Source of the DNA: Osedax fenrisi
Lineage: Eukaryota; Annelida; Polychaeta; Sabellida; Siboglinidae
Assembly (NCBI GenBank): GCA_964019155.1
Contig: OZ025244.1
Location: forward strand, 51,290,198-51,354,197
Length of the DNA stretch: 64,000 nt
Direction of reading: 5' to 3'
Positions 1 to 12,191 of this stretch are shown piece after piece; the stretch's first letter is position 1, and each line of letters starts with the position of its first letter. Under the pieces are notes generated by a model that saw nothing but the letters and a program-made list of their open reading frames with translations, did not search any database and was not told the DNA's origin. The position numbers and the translations under genes are program-made.

Positions 1-850
1 GAACCCACACCTGTAAACTGTTCGACAAACAGTAAAACACATTGTAGAATATTATATTAATCTTTGTGTATAAATAAATACTATTACTACTACTACTACA
101 TATATATAACTTTGTAACACATTATTAAAAATACAAAATATGTTCAGCACATTGTAAAATATAATTAAATCTATACATTTTATTTAAAATATCTAAATTT
201 ATATTTTAGAAAAATATTAATATTAAAAAAAATATATATACTTATATGAATTATAATTATATTGATTAACATTTCATAAATTAATTATTTGTTGATTGTA
301 ATTATATTTTAGGATATCTCTAGGGTGTCGATATTACGTGCATGTCGATATTAGAGCAATCTCCCCAAGAGTTTGAAACACGAGTTTAATAATATTATAG
401 ATTTAATAGGCATTATATATATATATATATATATATATACCTATAGGTGTATGTTCATATGCCGATTATATAATAATATTACGTAATGCATTCGTAATCG
501 TGATGTAATTATTGATAAATTCACTCGTACACATGACTGGAGCTTGTAGTTTATATACACAGACATGTCTTTTTTGACAACGATAATAATATTAACAGTT
601 TTGTTTACGACATTGCGTAGTAATATATATATAGCTATGATGTTGCATAGTTATCATTATAATCGCATTGTATACAATAGCTATAGGTATAACATTCGTA
701 CATTAATACAACATTAATTACCCACCTATCTACCTATAGTCTGATATGTCGGTATATCATAAAACCCGAAATATGATAAATGTCATATTAGAGTTTTGGT
801 ATATCCAGCTATATCCCGCTATAACCTTCGTATATATATATATATATATA

Positions 851-891
<41 letters not shown>

Positions 892-1559
892 CATTATCAT
901 AACATGCCAGCTGCTATATACTGATCTATATAGTAAAAGTATTCAATAATTCAGAATTTTTAACAAAATTAAATTAATTTAATTTTGTAACAACTTACAG
1001 AATAATCATATAAGACGTGAACGTAGTGGTATATGTTTGAAGCATTTTAGAATTAATAGGTACCAGTATATTAGTTGTATTAAAACATAATATATTACGA
1101 CCGACAATAACAACAAACTTCTAATAAATAATTATCATATATAATAATATCATTATTGTTATTATTATTTTTAAATTGAAGTTGAACTTAGGTTTGCAAC
1201 TTAATTTATACTTAAGTTATGTAACATAAGTTTATAATATTTAATCTTTAATATTTAATATTTTATCTTGCAAGATATGCAAGATGATGCATGCATCAAC
1301 ACTTAATTTCCACTTAAGTTAATTATAATAAGTTAATAACACTTTAAATTGTATTTTTTGTAAAAACTGATATTATAACTTTAATTGTCGGGGTAATTAC
1401 CCCAACTTAAGTTGAATTCTAGGTTAATAATTTGTTACTTATTAATTGATAGTATATATGCATTGTTTGATTGGATGGTATATATTAATATTATAATCAT
1501 GGAATTAAGTTACTATAAACGTTTAAATTATCCGGGCAATATAGGGATAAGGTCATCTG
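1..1559. other. AT-rich flank, no gene seen
   Basis: Low-complexity AT sequence with (TA)n runs at about 417-439 and 830-885. At 310-372 there is a GGGTGTCGATATT-type motif like those in the inverted-repeat elements found elsewhere in the window. No TM5-7 exon of the GPCR was recognised. Confidence 0.5.
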
Positions 1560-1564
1560 GTATA

Positions 1565-1607
<43 letters not shown>

Positions 1608-2480
1608 TTAACCACGGTATTCCCCAAGGATCCGTTATATGTCCATCCATCTTTTCTTTTTATATCCGTCCTATTGCTGATCTAATTAACAACTTTAATA
1701 ATATACACTATCATAATTGTTCTGATGATATTAAAATGTTTACCGATTTCCTTATATTCCTACATTATCATAATACCATTAACTTTGAATTAATCGAGTG
1801 TGCAAACTGCATATTATTATGGCTACTCTACAATAAACTACCAATTAAATCATCTACGGTACTTAACATATCGACTTCTGATACTTTTTTTTCCAAACTT
1901 TACTCAAACAACATGCATGTTATAATCATTATTATTTCTCCTTCTCATTCTTCCAAAAACCTAGGATTAGTATTCTATGACAAATTATCATTTAAGAATC
2001 ACATATCATCAATTGTAAAATCCTCAAACTTTCATCTCTTCAGAATTAAAAAAATACGGACTTCACTTTACAAAAACCTTACAAAAACTATAATAAATTA
2101 TATATAACATAATACTAATTATAGTAGCTATATACTATTATACGTTACCGACTCGACATATGTTCTTCCTTATTGAATCTACTATGGTAAAGCTACTGCT
2201 CCACTAGATCGGATTATCCATTTTTCAATACGTACAACTTACTGAAAAATATGACTGGATCACTCTACTACAACATATCATTAATCATCTTGTATGTGGC
2301 TACCATTATCACTCACGTGTGCTTCTTTCACCCCTAGCTATATCTCTGATCTATTTACAAAATATACAATATTACCTATCTTCTTTACCAAAATGGTCCT
2401 CTCCTTATATCCCAGTCTACATGACCATATATTATAATATACTATATACTATAGTACCTAATAAACCTTATATCATCATC
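1560..2480 (+). mobile_element. LINE relic, reverse transcriptase C-terminal part (CR1/Jockey-like)
   Basis: The translation shows the RT signature HGIPQGSV followed by FSFYI, then CSDD where an active enzyme has YADD or FADD, then NLGLVFYDKLSFKNHI and HLFRIKKIR, all typical of the RT palm and thumb of CR1/Jockey-type non-LTR elements. Downstream in other frames come APLDRIIHFSIRT and a P-Y-D-L-F region matching the usual C-terminus. The open frame stops at 2107 and a (TA)n expansion interrupts it at 1566-1606, so it is inactive. The same family appears on the other strand at 17.3-20.0 kb. Confidence 0.75.
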
Positions 2481-2760
2481 ATCATCATATATAAATTGTG
2501 ATTATATATATAGATATATCATTTTTACTAAAAGTGCATAACAAAATATAATACATTTAAAATAAAATAAACCTTTAGTCGGCATTACTTGGCTTAATAA
2601 TAGCATTACTTTGTATTTTGTCATTATTATAGTATTATAATTATATTGATTAATATTATATATAGAGTGGGACAATTACATATATAATAGGATATATATA
2701 ATAACTTGGCCTACATACAATCATATGAGAATTTCTAACAAGAGTTCTAAGTATTCCTAT

Positions 2761-2799
<39 letters not shown>

Positions 2800-3176
2800 C
2801 CTGGGGTATATGGAACAGTGGAACAGTTAAAATATGTAGCTTCTATATAGAATATAGAAAACTATATATATATTAAGCCAGAGGTCCCGGGATCGACTCC
2901 ATGAAGTTGTTATGTTTCTATCGTTTTTATCAATAATTAATATTAAATTAATAAACGATAAATCAAAACACAATAGAAATGTTACTACACTTATTTGTGT
3001 TACTATTTATCTGGAGCCCTCACAGTTAATTATAACATGTACAAGTCTACGATTTCTTGATGAGTCCATTTGTATTGTATTCAATGTATATACAGGATTC
3101 ACGGAATAAATATCATCATTATATTTAAATAAAGAGCTAGCATTAAACATACATGCATTAGCTATAGACAACTAAC
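2481..3176. other. Gene-free stretch beyond GPCR exon 3
   Basis: AT-rich, with a (TA)n run at about 2766-2796. A 65-codon open frame at 2912-3109 has no recognisable domain and I do not call it. Part of the GPCR intron if the gene continues to the left. Confidence 0.4.
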
Positions 3177-3359
3177 GATTCCGTCCCGTATACCGGAAGT
3201 GGGTATCCTGGTCACCAGATTGTACAGCGGACCTACGACCCACGTGGCCACAATGGCGGCCGCTAACTTCCGGTTGGTCAGCCAACACCGGTGCGAGAAC
3301 GGGTGCACTATGGCCAGGTAACGCTCGCCGGTGATCAGAAGTAGGGCGTAGGTACTGGA
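3177..3359 (-). CDS. GPCR exon 3 (TM3 end, ERY motif, TM4, second extracellular loop)
   Basis: The acceptor follows a C-rich tract (CCCCCCCCCGTCAG), donor GTTAGTTG; 61 codons, phase 0 at both ends. Contains GERYLAIVHPF and TM4, then a loop ending TSGIRDGI. The next exon should carry TM5 but is not seen in the window. Confidence 0.85.
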
Positions 3360-3507
3360 CTGACGGGGGGGGGTGACGGTAACTTTAGGCGAGGGCACAC
3401 TGTGGGCACACTGAGGGCGAACTGTGGGCATGCGTGTATCGCGTACGGTATCATATGTACCCGTGTATAGCGCGCTATGAGCTGTATTATATATATATAT
3501 ATATATG

Positions 3508-3574
<67 letters not shown>

Positions 3575-3708
3575 ATATAAAGACTCTTGAGCGTGATACC
3601 GGTCTACGAGAAAACGATATACGAGCGGCTATGATGAATCGTGATGTTTGGAAGTCAATAATTGTCCGGGAATCAATAAAAATAATCCCGAAATAAGCAA
3701 GTAAGTTA

Positions 3709-3745
<37 letters not shown>

Positions 3746-6482
3746 AGAGAGTACTCGAATACCGATACTCTTACAATAAATCACCATAACTTTATTATTT
3801 CTCAATTAAATATTTCCACATTATATTTATAAGTATTAAGGTAGGTATATACATATAATAGTTATTTAAAAATGTTATTTCGTTTGTTTAACTCTGAGAT
3901 AACATTGGTGTCAATATAACGGGCACTGTCTCGAATACCGATACCTTTGCACATAATATCGACACCCTAAATATATTGATATTTAGATATACCATATATT
4001 ATTTAATATTCAATATCTAATCAGATTTAAATGCATTTAAATGCATTTAAGCCCATGGGCTTTACTTTTAGTTAATTAAATAGTTAATAAACCCCTTAAC
4101 ACCCGCAATTCATACGTTGTTTACCTACAATTACCTAAGTTTACCTATAGGTTACTATCACCATATATGGTATGTATACATAAACCTATGGGTTACTATT
4201 TTAACTTTAGTTTTTATGATTCAATTTGACTTTTTTTATAATATTTATATTTTTATATGATAGAATTTAATCGTAGGTATATTCTTACAATGAAATGCTA
4301 TCATATACAAATATATATTATAATAAAAATTAAAATTAAATTATCAAAACTAAAATTTAAATTTAAAACCCTGGGTTTTATTTGAGAATTTAGTGGATTT
4401 TATTAGAGTATATTTACTATGGAACATATTTGGTAAATAGTATTTACTAAATACATATAATAAAAAAGTCTTATATAAAATATAAAAAGTATACTATATT
4501 ATTAGTATATGTATACTATAAATTAAATATCGAAATAGCGGTAACGCCTCGACACCACATCGGTGACGTCATAACCAGCGGTCATCGGTGACCTCTGACC
4601 AGACTTCACGTGACCTCTAACTATCCGTCACGTGACCTCTAACCAGCCATCACATGATATCTAACCAAGAACAACGACCAGTGCGGGTAACCGGAAGTCC
4701 AGAACCTGCAGTAGGCATCGTCTAGCCACCCCGCCTGGGCACGGAGATAACGGGGGTCCGACGGTTGCCCCACTGTCAGCGTGTTGGCTATGATGAACAG
4801 AGAAGACAGGCTATCCATGCTGCTCTGACTCACTATCAGCTGGTACGTGAACCTATAGCATGTGATACAAGGGTGAGTTATACATGTTATACATGATTAT
4901 ATATATATATATATATATTTGGTTTCATTTGTTTCGAAACCAACATAAAGAAGGTTTCGGATGTTTCGAAACCATAAAAGTCGGTTTCATTTGAATAACT
5001 AGTAAGTATTATTATGAGGAAGTAGTGTTATTATCTCGAATACTTAGGTTATATATTGTACGGATTCATGAACGAATAACTCGATTTAGGAGATAGATAG
5101 GCGATAACGGAAGATTGATAAGGGGTGACGTCTTATAGGATAAGGGAATTAACTAAAGTGAATGCATAGTGCATGCATGTTATTATACTAATGCACATAT
5201 GCTAAATATATACATTATAAAGTCGAATATTGAATCTAAATGTATTGCACTATAACTATTGGTATCGTGAGGTGAGTAAGGTCATTCAAGGTCATACAAG
5301 GTCAATGTATTACGACGTATACAATAGGACAGTGACCGGAATTCCTCCAATATTAGCAATATAACACGTGATGCTCCAGAATAATGTATATATTATATGT
5401 ATTCATATATTTACTAATAACCTATAGGTAATTAGTATATATATATATATATATACATTATGAAGGTATGACATATATTGTATGTCTATAGATATATAAT
5501 ATATCGTATATTTATATACTCCACATAATTAAATCAAAATCCGCAATAAATACTATACTGTATTTAAATGCATATCTTACCTTGTTACCTTGTGCCGTCG
5601 AGTCGAAACCGACCCCTGGCGACGTCCATGGTAGCTATTCTCTATCCGGCTCTGTCTCTAGCATCTAGTCGGAGATTCATGATATCTTTAGAGAGATATT
5701 TGTTATATTGTCTAGCCAAGTGCAATGTGGTCTGCCTCTTCCTCGCCGACCTTCCATTCTTCTTAGCATCATTTTCAATTCCATCATATCTGATCTAACA
5801 ACGTGTCCGAAAAAAATAGAGCAGCCTTAACAATTCTGGATTCGAGCGTTCTTTTAGGTTGTATACTGTCAATTATCTCAGTATTTCTATTCCTATCTAA
5901 GTATGTAACTCCGAGCAGTTTCCTCCAGCACCATAGTTCAAAAGCATCACTTATTTTCCTATCTGCCTTTTTGATAGTCCAGGTTTCTGCTCCATAAAGG
6001 ATAATTAGAAATACCAGTGTTTGAACAATCATTATTTTTGTCGTTAGTCTAATGCCTCTATCTTTGAATATAGGTTTCAGACTTCCCATGGCTAATTTTC
6101 CCATTGCCAGCCTTGTTCATAGCTCCTTATCGTAACTCCATCATTTGTAATTAGTATTTAAATGCATACACACCTATATATATATATACACGTATAACTA
6201 TTTATACATACGATATATATATATATGCGTTCATATTTGATAAATGAGTGCTATGTGTGTATACATACGTGTTACTTACAGAGATGCCTTCTTACTCCTC
6301 AGTATGGCGACCACCACCAGCCAGTTGCCCAGCACCCCTACCGCCCCGAAGGTCAGATAAATAGCCCCCGACACCCCGACGGCGGTGACCTCTGCTCGAC
6401 CGGAAGTGGCATTAGTAACGCCGGCCACTATGGTGTTATCCTGGAAGTAGGTCACCGGTTGCTGAAGCGTGAATGCCGCCAT
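3177..6482 (-). CDS. Rhodopsin-class GPCR, 5' half (TM1-TM4), three exons, 3' end outside window
   Basis: Joining 6482-6280, 4852-4666 and 3359-3177 on the minus strand gives an open frame of 191 codons. Residues 1-36 are an extracellular N-terminus with one N-glycosylation site (N24-A-T). TM1 covers about 37-60 and has the class A GN pair (LGNWLVV). TM2 has D81 in MDSLSSL. The conserved TM3 cysteine is C116. E142-R143-Y144 followed by LAIVHPF is the DRY-type motif and second loop of rhodopsin-family receptors. TM4 holds the expected Trp (ATWVVGPL). Function: G-protein coupling at the plasma membrane; the ligand cannot be told. No exon for TM5-7 is visible between 1 and 3176, so the next intron exceeds 3 kb or the gene is truncated. 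No signal peptide is evident, which is usual for the family. Subfamily is not identified. Confidence 0.85.
3583..3696 (+). mobile_element. Terminal fragment of a LINE ORF2
   Basis: A short reading frame includes DTGLRENDIRAAMMNRDVWK and ends SIKIIPK-stop. An xRxxWxxIV pattern just before the stop is typical of the extreme C-terminus of RTE-like and related endonuclease/RT proteins. Both sides are (TA)n microsatellite (3487-3570 and 3710-3742), so only the 3' tail remains. Confidence 0.5.
3750..3975. mobile_element. Possible relic of the TA-flanked inverted-repeat element family
   Basis: TCGAATACCGATACTCTTAC at 3755 onward and GGGCACTGTCTCGAATACCG near 3920-3940, with CTCTGAGATAAC between them, resemble the end modules of the elements at 23.1-24.1 and 57.1-59.1 kb, but the terminal repeats are not intact. 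Located in GPCR intron 2. Confidence 0.35.
4578..4665 (-). repeat. 22-bp tandem array starting at the GPCR intron 2 donor
   Basis: Reading the minus strand from the donor, a unit of the form GTTAGAGGTCACGTGA recurs with a 22-bp period: GTTAGA begins at 4665, 4643 and 4621, and a weaker GTCAGA begins at 4599. CACGTG lies at 4629-4634 and 4607-4612. The functional donor is therefore the first unit and each following unit carries a possible extra donor. Confidence 0.8.
4666..4852 (-). CDS. GPCR exon 2 (TM2, first extracellular loop, start of TM3)
   Basis: Acceptor CTATAG, donor GTTAGA; 187 bp, one base completing codon 68 plus 62 codons. Encodes TM2 with D81 and the first extracellular loop with C116 and a Trp-rich stretch (YPHWSLFL) leading into TM3. 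The donor is the first unit of a 22-bp tandem array described separately. Confidence 0.82.
4866..5567. other. GPCR intron 1, downstream part
   Basis: Contains a short (TA)n at 4898-4917, a pair of diverged palindromic units at 4920-4990 (GGTTTC...GAAACC repeated with TGTTTCGAAACC), and AT-rich sequence. No exon seen. Confidence 0.4.
5570..6140 (-). mobile_element. RTE-like LINE fragment, C-terminal domain after the RT, in GPCR intron 1
   Basis: Minus-strand translation gives VFLIILYGAETWTIKKADR, then AFELWCWRKLLGVTYLDR and NTEIIDSI, the conserved C-terminal block after the RT in RTE-like elements (LYGxETWT, AFExWCWRRxL). A following frame gives FGHVVRSDMMELKMMLRRM, the usual FGHVxR continuation, so a frameshift near 5790 breaks it. 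The fragment lies wholly between GPCR exons 1 and 2 in the same orientation as the host gene. Non-functional. Confidence 0.8.
6280..6482 (-). CDS. GPCR exon 1 (N-terminus and TM1)
   Basis: Starts at the ATG at 6482 and ends with donor GTAAGT, phase 2 (the last two bases CT complete a Leu codon with the next exon). A CAG precedes the in-frame GTG at 6497, so the frame may instead enter here from an upstream exon; the ATG start is the simpler reading. Encodes the glycosylatable ectodomain and TM1. The exon is clearly GC-richer than its surroundings. Confidence 0.8.
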
Positions 6483-6499
6483 AACGCTCGATAGCACCT

Positions 6500-8708
6500 G
6501 AATTAATAGGGTTGTAGGTGTAGTGTATACACTAACCTATAGGTTTCAGGTGTGGGTAAATCACAGGGAATATCGTAGCTAACTCGTATCTACGATACCG
6601 TTATTAATGTATGATGTTTCTGTTAATACATTATGTTGATTAATTAATTAAATATAAATAAAATACCTGATTATAGTAGAGGTTTATATATTATTATTAT
6701 TCTAGCGGATTGCATAATTTTATATTAACATTACAGTACTATATAATCTAAGATATTACCGAGCGAAGATGTAACACTCCCTATTTATGCAACGTAATTA
6801 ATACCTAACCCCTGCCGCTGCTAGCAGCAGTAGTGTCACTACTCGCGTAGATTTAGATTTCACGTGCTGTTTATACATTACTATTATCATTATTATGTTA
6901 ATGTACGTATACGTATAGTATACTATGCACATTAACTCGTAATCACCTCGTATACATATATATCATTTACTAGCAAACTATCCTATTGCTGTGTTAGATA
7001 TCAGTAATGAGTCATGAGTCATGACTTATTAGTAATAACTTTAACGTTTTACGTTTTACGATATCGATTATATTTTCGGCTATGTATTTGCTTAAATAAA
7101 TTATCAATCAATCAACTTATTTCATCGTTTCAATAATATTTGAAAACATTTGATTACATTTCAAATGTATTATTCATATACGCGTATATTTTAAACGAAT
7201 GTACATTAAATAGAAAAACGTTGTCCTTGGGTAATAACACCTATGTATGGGACTACATTATAGGTGGTGCTGTTCGCGTGTTGTGTACAACATCGTATTA
7301 CACGAGTTACACGTAAGTGTTGTAAGTGTTATTCCATCTTTCCTCGGAAAAAGTGTTTAAATAATTCTCAGTTCTGATGCTGTATTAGTTACATTTTTCA
7401 TAGAATTATATTTGTATTGTTATTGTTATTGTAATTGTCAACCATTTAATTAAATATAACGGAATACACGCCTACTCGCGCATTTAGGTCAAGTTTCAGA
7501 TCTATAAATAGATTATAATAGTATTTGTGAACAGTAATACATAGATAGTCACCAATTCGGCTGTATAATTAATACGTAAACATTGTTTCATTGTTATTTT
7601 ATTTTGGTAATTTGCTCACACTGGCCAGGAATTATATGAAGTTTTAACCAATTAGTTATAATGTCTATTATACCCTAAATGTTAAACTCCCGGGTGTTAA
7701 CGATAGTTTTGTATACACTTTGTTATACTATAGAAGTGTATACACTTCTATATATAATGTTAATACCTATAGTATATATATATATATATATTTATAAACA
7801 ATATATTATATGACGTACATTATAAGAGTGGTTACATCGATACATTATTAATGGATTCACTTTTAATTAAGTAACTTATATTGACATTATATTGGTTAAC
7901 ATTATGCAATTTACAGAATGCAAATCGAATCAAAACCCTAGGTGTTGAAACATTTTTAAAATACATAAACAAAATATCTCCTATCTAAATACATTGTATA
8001 AAAAGCCGCGAATCCCCTTAAAAACGTCGTCGGCCTATCTAAATATCAATATAAAAAGCAGACTTTTTCTTGTATCGCCATATTTTAACTAATGCAATAC
8101 TTTTTATATGCATTGTAAGACATATACCACCCTACGTAGTACAATATAGTCTATGAAGTCAGCAAGGTATAAACCCGCTTCCTACTGGCTGCGTTTACTA
8201 GCTACGTCTTATTTTGTGACATTTTGTTCATCGTTATGAAATACAATTTAATTGGTTGAAATAAGAAAATGTCAATTTAAAATATAACATTTAAATAAGA
8301 GAATGTAACTCAAAGTTTACATTTAAATCATTAATTAAATAATAATAATATATACATATATATATATATATATATTCGTAATATATAAGTATTATTTCGT
8401 TAAATTAAATGAACTATTACGATAATCCAATTTAAATAATAGTTTTAAACTAATATCTAATATACATATTCTAACTTGCATGAATGCATTAGCGTTCCTA
8501 TAGTACTAGACTGATGAAGTAAACAATGCATGACCGCATTCTATTGTGATAAACTGTGTACGTATGTCTAGAACACATGTTGTGTACTTTGTAAATAATA
8601 TAACGCGATAGCTAAGTGATATTAATATGTTATCATGTATGATAATCATATAGCATCTGTATTCGCTTGTAAGTATAATGCTTATGAGGTATGTCATTCA
8701 TATGTGTG

Positions 8709-8743
<35 letters not shown>

Positions 8744-8952
8744 ATCCTACTTTAAATATATAACATATATAATTTGAAATAATGTCAATATCGTTGAAAA
8801 CGTTAAGGTTAAGTTATTAATATAATATAGAAAAATTATTATTAACCTATATTATTTAATAATTCATAAACTGAAATGACGAGTAGAATTAAAATACAAT
8901 ATCAATATGTGTCATACGAGCTATAGCTATATCTATAGATATATATATATAT

Positions 8953-8991
<39 letters not shown>

Positions 8992-9388
8992 TGAGTTAAC
9001 TATAGATACTATATATAGTATACTAGTATATATTACATGCACATGATATTGTAAAAAAAATGCATCGCTTTTATAATATCATATTTTTGTTACGTATACA
9101 TATACATTATTATACATAGTATTATTATGCGTACTATGATTAGTAATGTATATATTTATTATTAATATTCTTGTATTACACGTTATTATTATATTTTCTC
9201 GTTTCATAATTAGTATATAATCCATATTTAATATAATCCATATTTTGTATAAGGATATCCTTAATCTTCTGAATATCCTTCCGTACATTAATTTATTCAT
9301 GCATTTATTCATACAGGTCAACACAGGTGTATACACTGTTACAATACAAACATTAATGTATTGTAATATATAATGTCCAAGTAGATCG

Positions 9389-9419
<31 letters not shown>

Positions 9420-9458
9420 GAGTACAATATAGTACAATTGTATTATATACATTAATGC

Positions 9459-9507
<49 letters not shown>

Positions 9508-9540
9508 GTATATATATATATATGTGTGTGTACAGAGGTG
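6500..9540. other. Intergenic region upstream of the GPCR
   Basis: Mostly AT-rich with (TA)n at 8710-8740, 8938-8990 and 9390-9416. A sequence reading TATTTTCGGCTATGTATTTG near 7070 recurs near 56,570, so it is probably a repeat tail. A GPCR promoter would lie here but I cannot point to a start site. Confidence 0.4.
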
Positions 9541-9890
9541 TATACCCTATAAGGGAAATACCCTAATTCGGACCTTACAATAAAAAAAGGTCTACAACTT
9601 TTAATAATTAATCATTTTTAAATTGTGTTATGGATAATTATATAATAATATGTACATTTATAACATTGCCATACACAATATGCGTAGTTAAAAAGTTAGT
9701 TATAAAAAATACAAAAATATGTTTTGAATTTTCACCGTAATAATTACGAACAACTTTTAATGTAATTTTATATAAATCTATGAATAATACATGTATGATT
9801 GGGTTTAGATTATTATGAATAATTAATAATGTATTCCATATATTTATTATAAATTGAAAATTAAATCGTTATTATAAATTAAATATAAAG

Positions 9891-10175
9891 GGGGGTTCAC
9901 ACCGAATTTTCATCGGCAAGTTTCGAGCAATATTCATCGGCGAAATGCCGGTGGAATGAAAATGTTCCATTTATTTTCCACGCTTATCGGAAATTATTAA
10001 GTACGAGCAATTTCCGTTTTGGACACTCCCATTAGGTTATTTTAGAGCAAGTTGTTGATTGGCAGTTCATTGAACAGCCTATTTTACCAAATATATTCAA
10101 ATTAAATATTTGTACCTACCGTACCGCATAACTACCTGCGTACCACTCTGTGTAACTATTATATTAATGATATGC

Positions 10176-10206
<31 letters not shown>

Positions 10207-10294
10207 GGTACTAATGTACTATAATGAATACAAGTATACGTGTATATATATGTGCATATCATTAATATAATAGTTACACAGAGTGGTACGGTCG

Positions 10295-10329
<35 letters not shown>

Positions 10330-10462
10330 TATCATTACCTTAATTGTTACACGTATATATTTGATATAATGAATCACGCCATTCACGAGATTTATATATT
10401 GCACCAATTTGACCGGTAAATAGTAAATAAATGATCTTTGTTTTCTAGTTGATATGGTGTGA
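9891..10462. mobile_element. Candidate MITE with TTCACACC-type ends
   Basis: Begins with a G run and GTTCACACCGAATTTTCATC and ends near GGTGTGAATGC, whose complement is GCATTCACACC, so the ends are weakly inverted. The interior repeats TTCATCGG and GAGCAAT, and includes a 37-bp-arm inverted repeat listed separately. A similar end (GGGTTTCACACGCACGATTT) occurs alone near 63,015. No target duplication was established. Confidence 0.35.
10139..10290. repeat. Inverted repeat, 37-bp perfect arms
   Basis: Arms at 10139-10175 and 10254-10290 are reverse complements with no mismatch seen; they begin CGTACCACTCTGTGTAACTA. The 78-bp loop holds a (TA)n run. Lies inside the candidate MITE at 9.9-10.5 kb. 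Confidence 0.85.
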
Positions 10463-10603
10463 ATGCTTATTGTATTAAAAAGCAATTATAGAGCAATTTT
10501 CATCGAAAACGAGATTTTATGTGTATCCCCTTAAAAAAATAAAAACTATTATACAATATAAACATTAATAAGTTCAACATACATAATAAAATGTTATAGA
10601 GCT

Positions 10604-10657
<54 letters not shown>

Positions 10658-10670
10658 ATTATGTAACCAA

Positions 10671-10818
10671 TAGGGGCGCTGGAACGATTTTGTATGTAGG
10701 AGGGACCAACCAATCAAAATAAATGTTGTTGTAAAAGTGAGGGGGGACCAATACATAGGAGGTCCCCCTAGATTTTAAAGTGAGGGGGGGCATGCCCCCC
10801 CCTGTTGCAGTGCCCTTA
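10671..10818. mobile_element. hAT-like MITE copy 1, 148 bp, with 8-bp target duplication
   Basis: Flanked on both sides by GTAACCAA (10663-10670 and 10819-10826). The ends are TAGGGGCGCTGGAAC and, read inward from the other side, TAAGGGCACTGCAAC, an imperfect 15-bp inverted repeat. An 8-bp duplication plus a YAGGGG-type end is the hallmark of the hAT superfamily. The interior holds a GGGGGGGCATGCCCCCCCC palindrome. Too short to encode anything, hence non-autonomous. Confidence 0.88.
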
Positions 10819-10829
10819 GTAACCAAGTA

Positions 10830-11379
10830 TTTCACTATGTGTATTGAATACTTGATTCTATTGAATAATCAATCTACGCTATAGCGTGCACAACTGATAT
10901 TGTTTCTATGGAATTTTTAATTTAAAAAAATTAATTTCTGTTAAAATGTTTTACAGAGCTTTTGTATTGTAATTAGTGTTAATTAAATTTAATATTTTAA
11001 TATTTAATATTTAATTATAAATCATTAATGATGATATATAATAGTTGCATTCTTGAAAATATTATATTTATAATTATGTTTTAACCATCCGTATGTTCTA
11101 GTATAATATAACATGTAAACATATTTAATAAATAAGAATAACATACCCCGGTTAGAGATTATCGCGTAGTAGACACCCCCTGCAGCATTCGTTCACTGTA
11201 CTGTAGTATATACTGTACGCTGCGCACGCACACACACGCACGCGCACGCACACACACGCATAAGCACACGTTTAGAGTACGTCGCACACGCTAGCTAAGA
11301 GTTATCATTCAGCTGAATATGCATACCCATGGGTCCGCAAATATTAACGAACTTGGAACGCCTTTTATATACAGCTATA

Positions 11380-11414
<35 letters not shown>

Positions 11415-12190
11415 TATACTACTACCAAAGATTTTCCAAAGGAAAGATAATGCACTCCCTATCTATCTCTAGTACCTTTATAAATGTAAATTTAAAATGA
11501 ATCTGACCATTAACACTAGCTGGCGAAATAGTATATGAAATATTATAACATGTGATATTTTAATTAAGAAATTAAGAAATTACTATACATATAGAACATT
11601 ATTATTATCTGACTAATACCGCTAGATGGCCATATCGAATTAGTAGGTTACACAAATATACACAAGTGCAATATCTTTCCTTTGGAAAATCTTTGCTACT
11701 ATGTGTCTATCTATACAGTATAATAATAATTCTACACATTTATTATTAATTGTTGATCATCCTAGGGAGTGCGACAATTATTAGAAATTTAACATCGAGA
11801 GAATACGAAATTTAATATGGGTATTTCAAAAATTACTAAAAAGTGACTTTTAACATACTAGTAATATTTTATATTATAAAACTGTAATATTAAAGTATCT
11901 ATATAGCCCATAGAATAAGTATGATAATTATGGAAAATTCACAAAAATTAAATTGTTTAATTTATTAACGACTTTCTAGGATTTTTAGAACAATAAATAG
12001 AGAACAAAATTAAATTATTAAAATAAATCATCAACTCATAAAGCATAAACACCTATAGTTTATCAACTATATATCCGAATGTGGGTTCATCAATTCCAAA
12101 ACCTTAGGGAATATACTTTCGCCAATAGTATATACATTGGTAACATTTGGAGCCAGTAAATGAATTCATACTATAGTATATATACGGGTA
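10830..12190. other. Intergenic, AT-rich
   Basis: Contains a CACACACGCACGCG-rich stretch at 11,221-11,270 and (TA)n at 11,380-11,412. The sentence-like pair AAAGATTTTCCAAAGGAAAG (11,425) and CTTTCCTTTGGAAAATCTTT (11,675) form an inverted repeat of about 20 bp separated by about 230 bp, possibly the ends of a further MITE. No gene seen. Confidence 0.45.
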
Positions 12191-12191
12191 T

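Noticed and set aside
1412..2107. 231-codon open frame as a host gene
   Set aside because: The recognisable part is reverse transcriptase, the middle encodes a (TA)n run, and the catalytic tyrosine/alanine of the DD motif is changed; it is a LINE relic.
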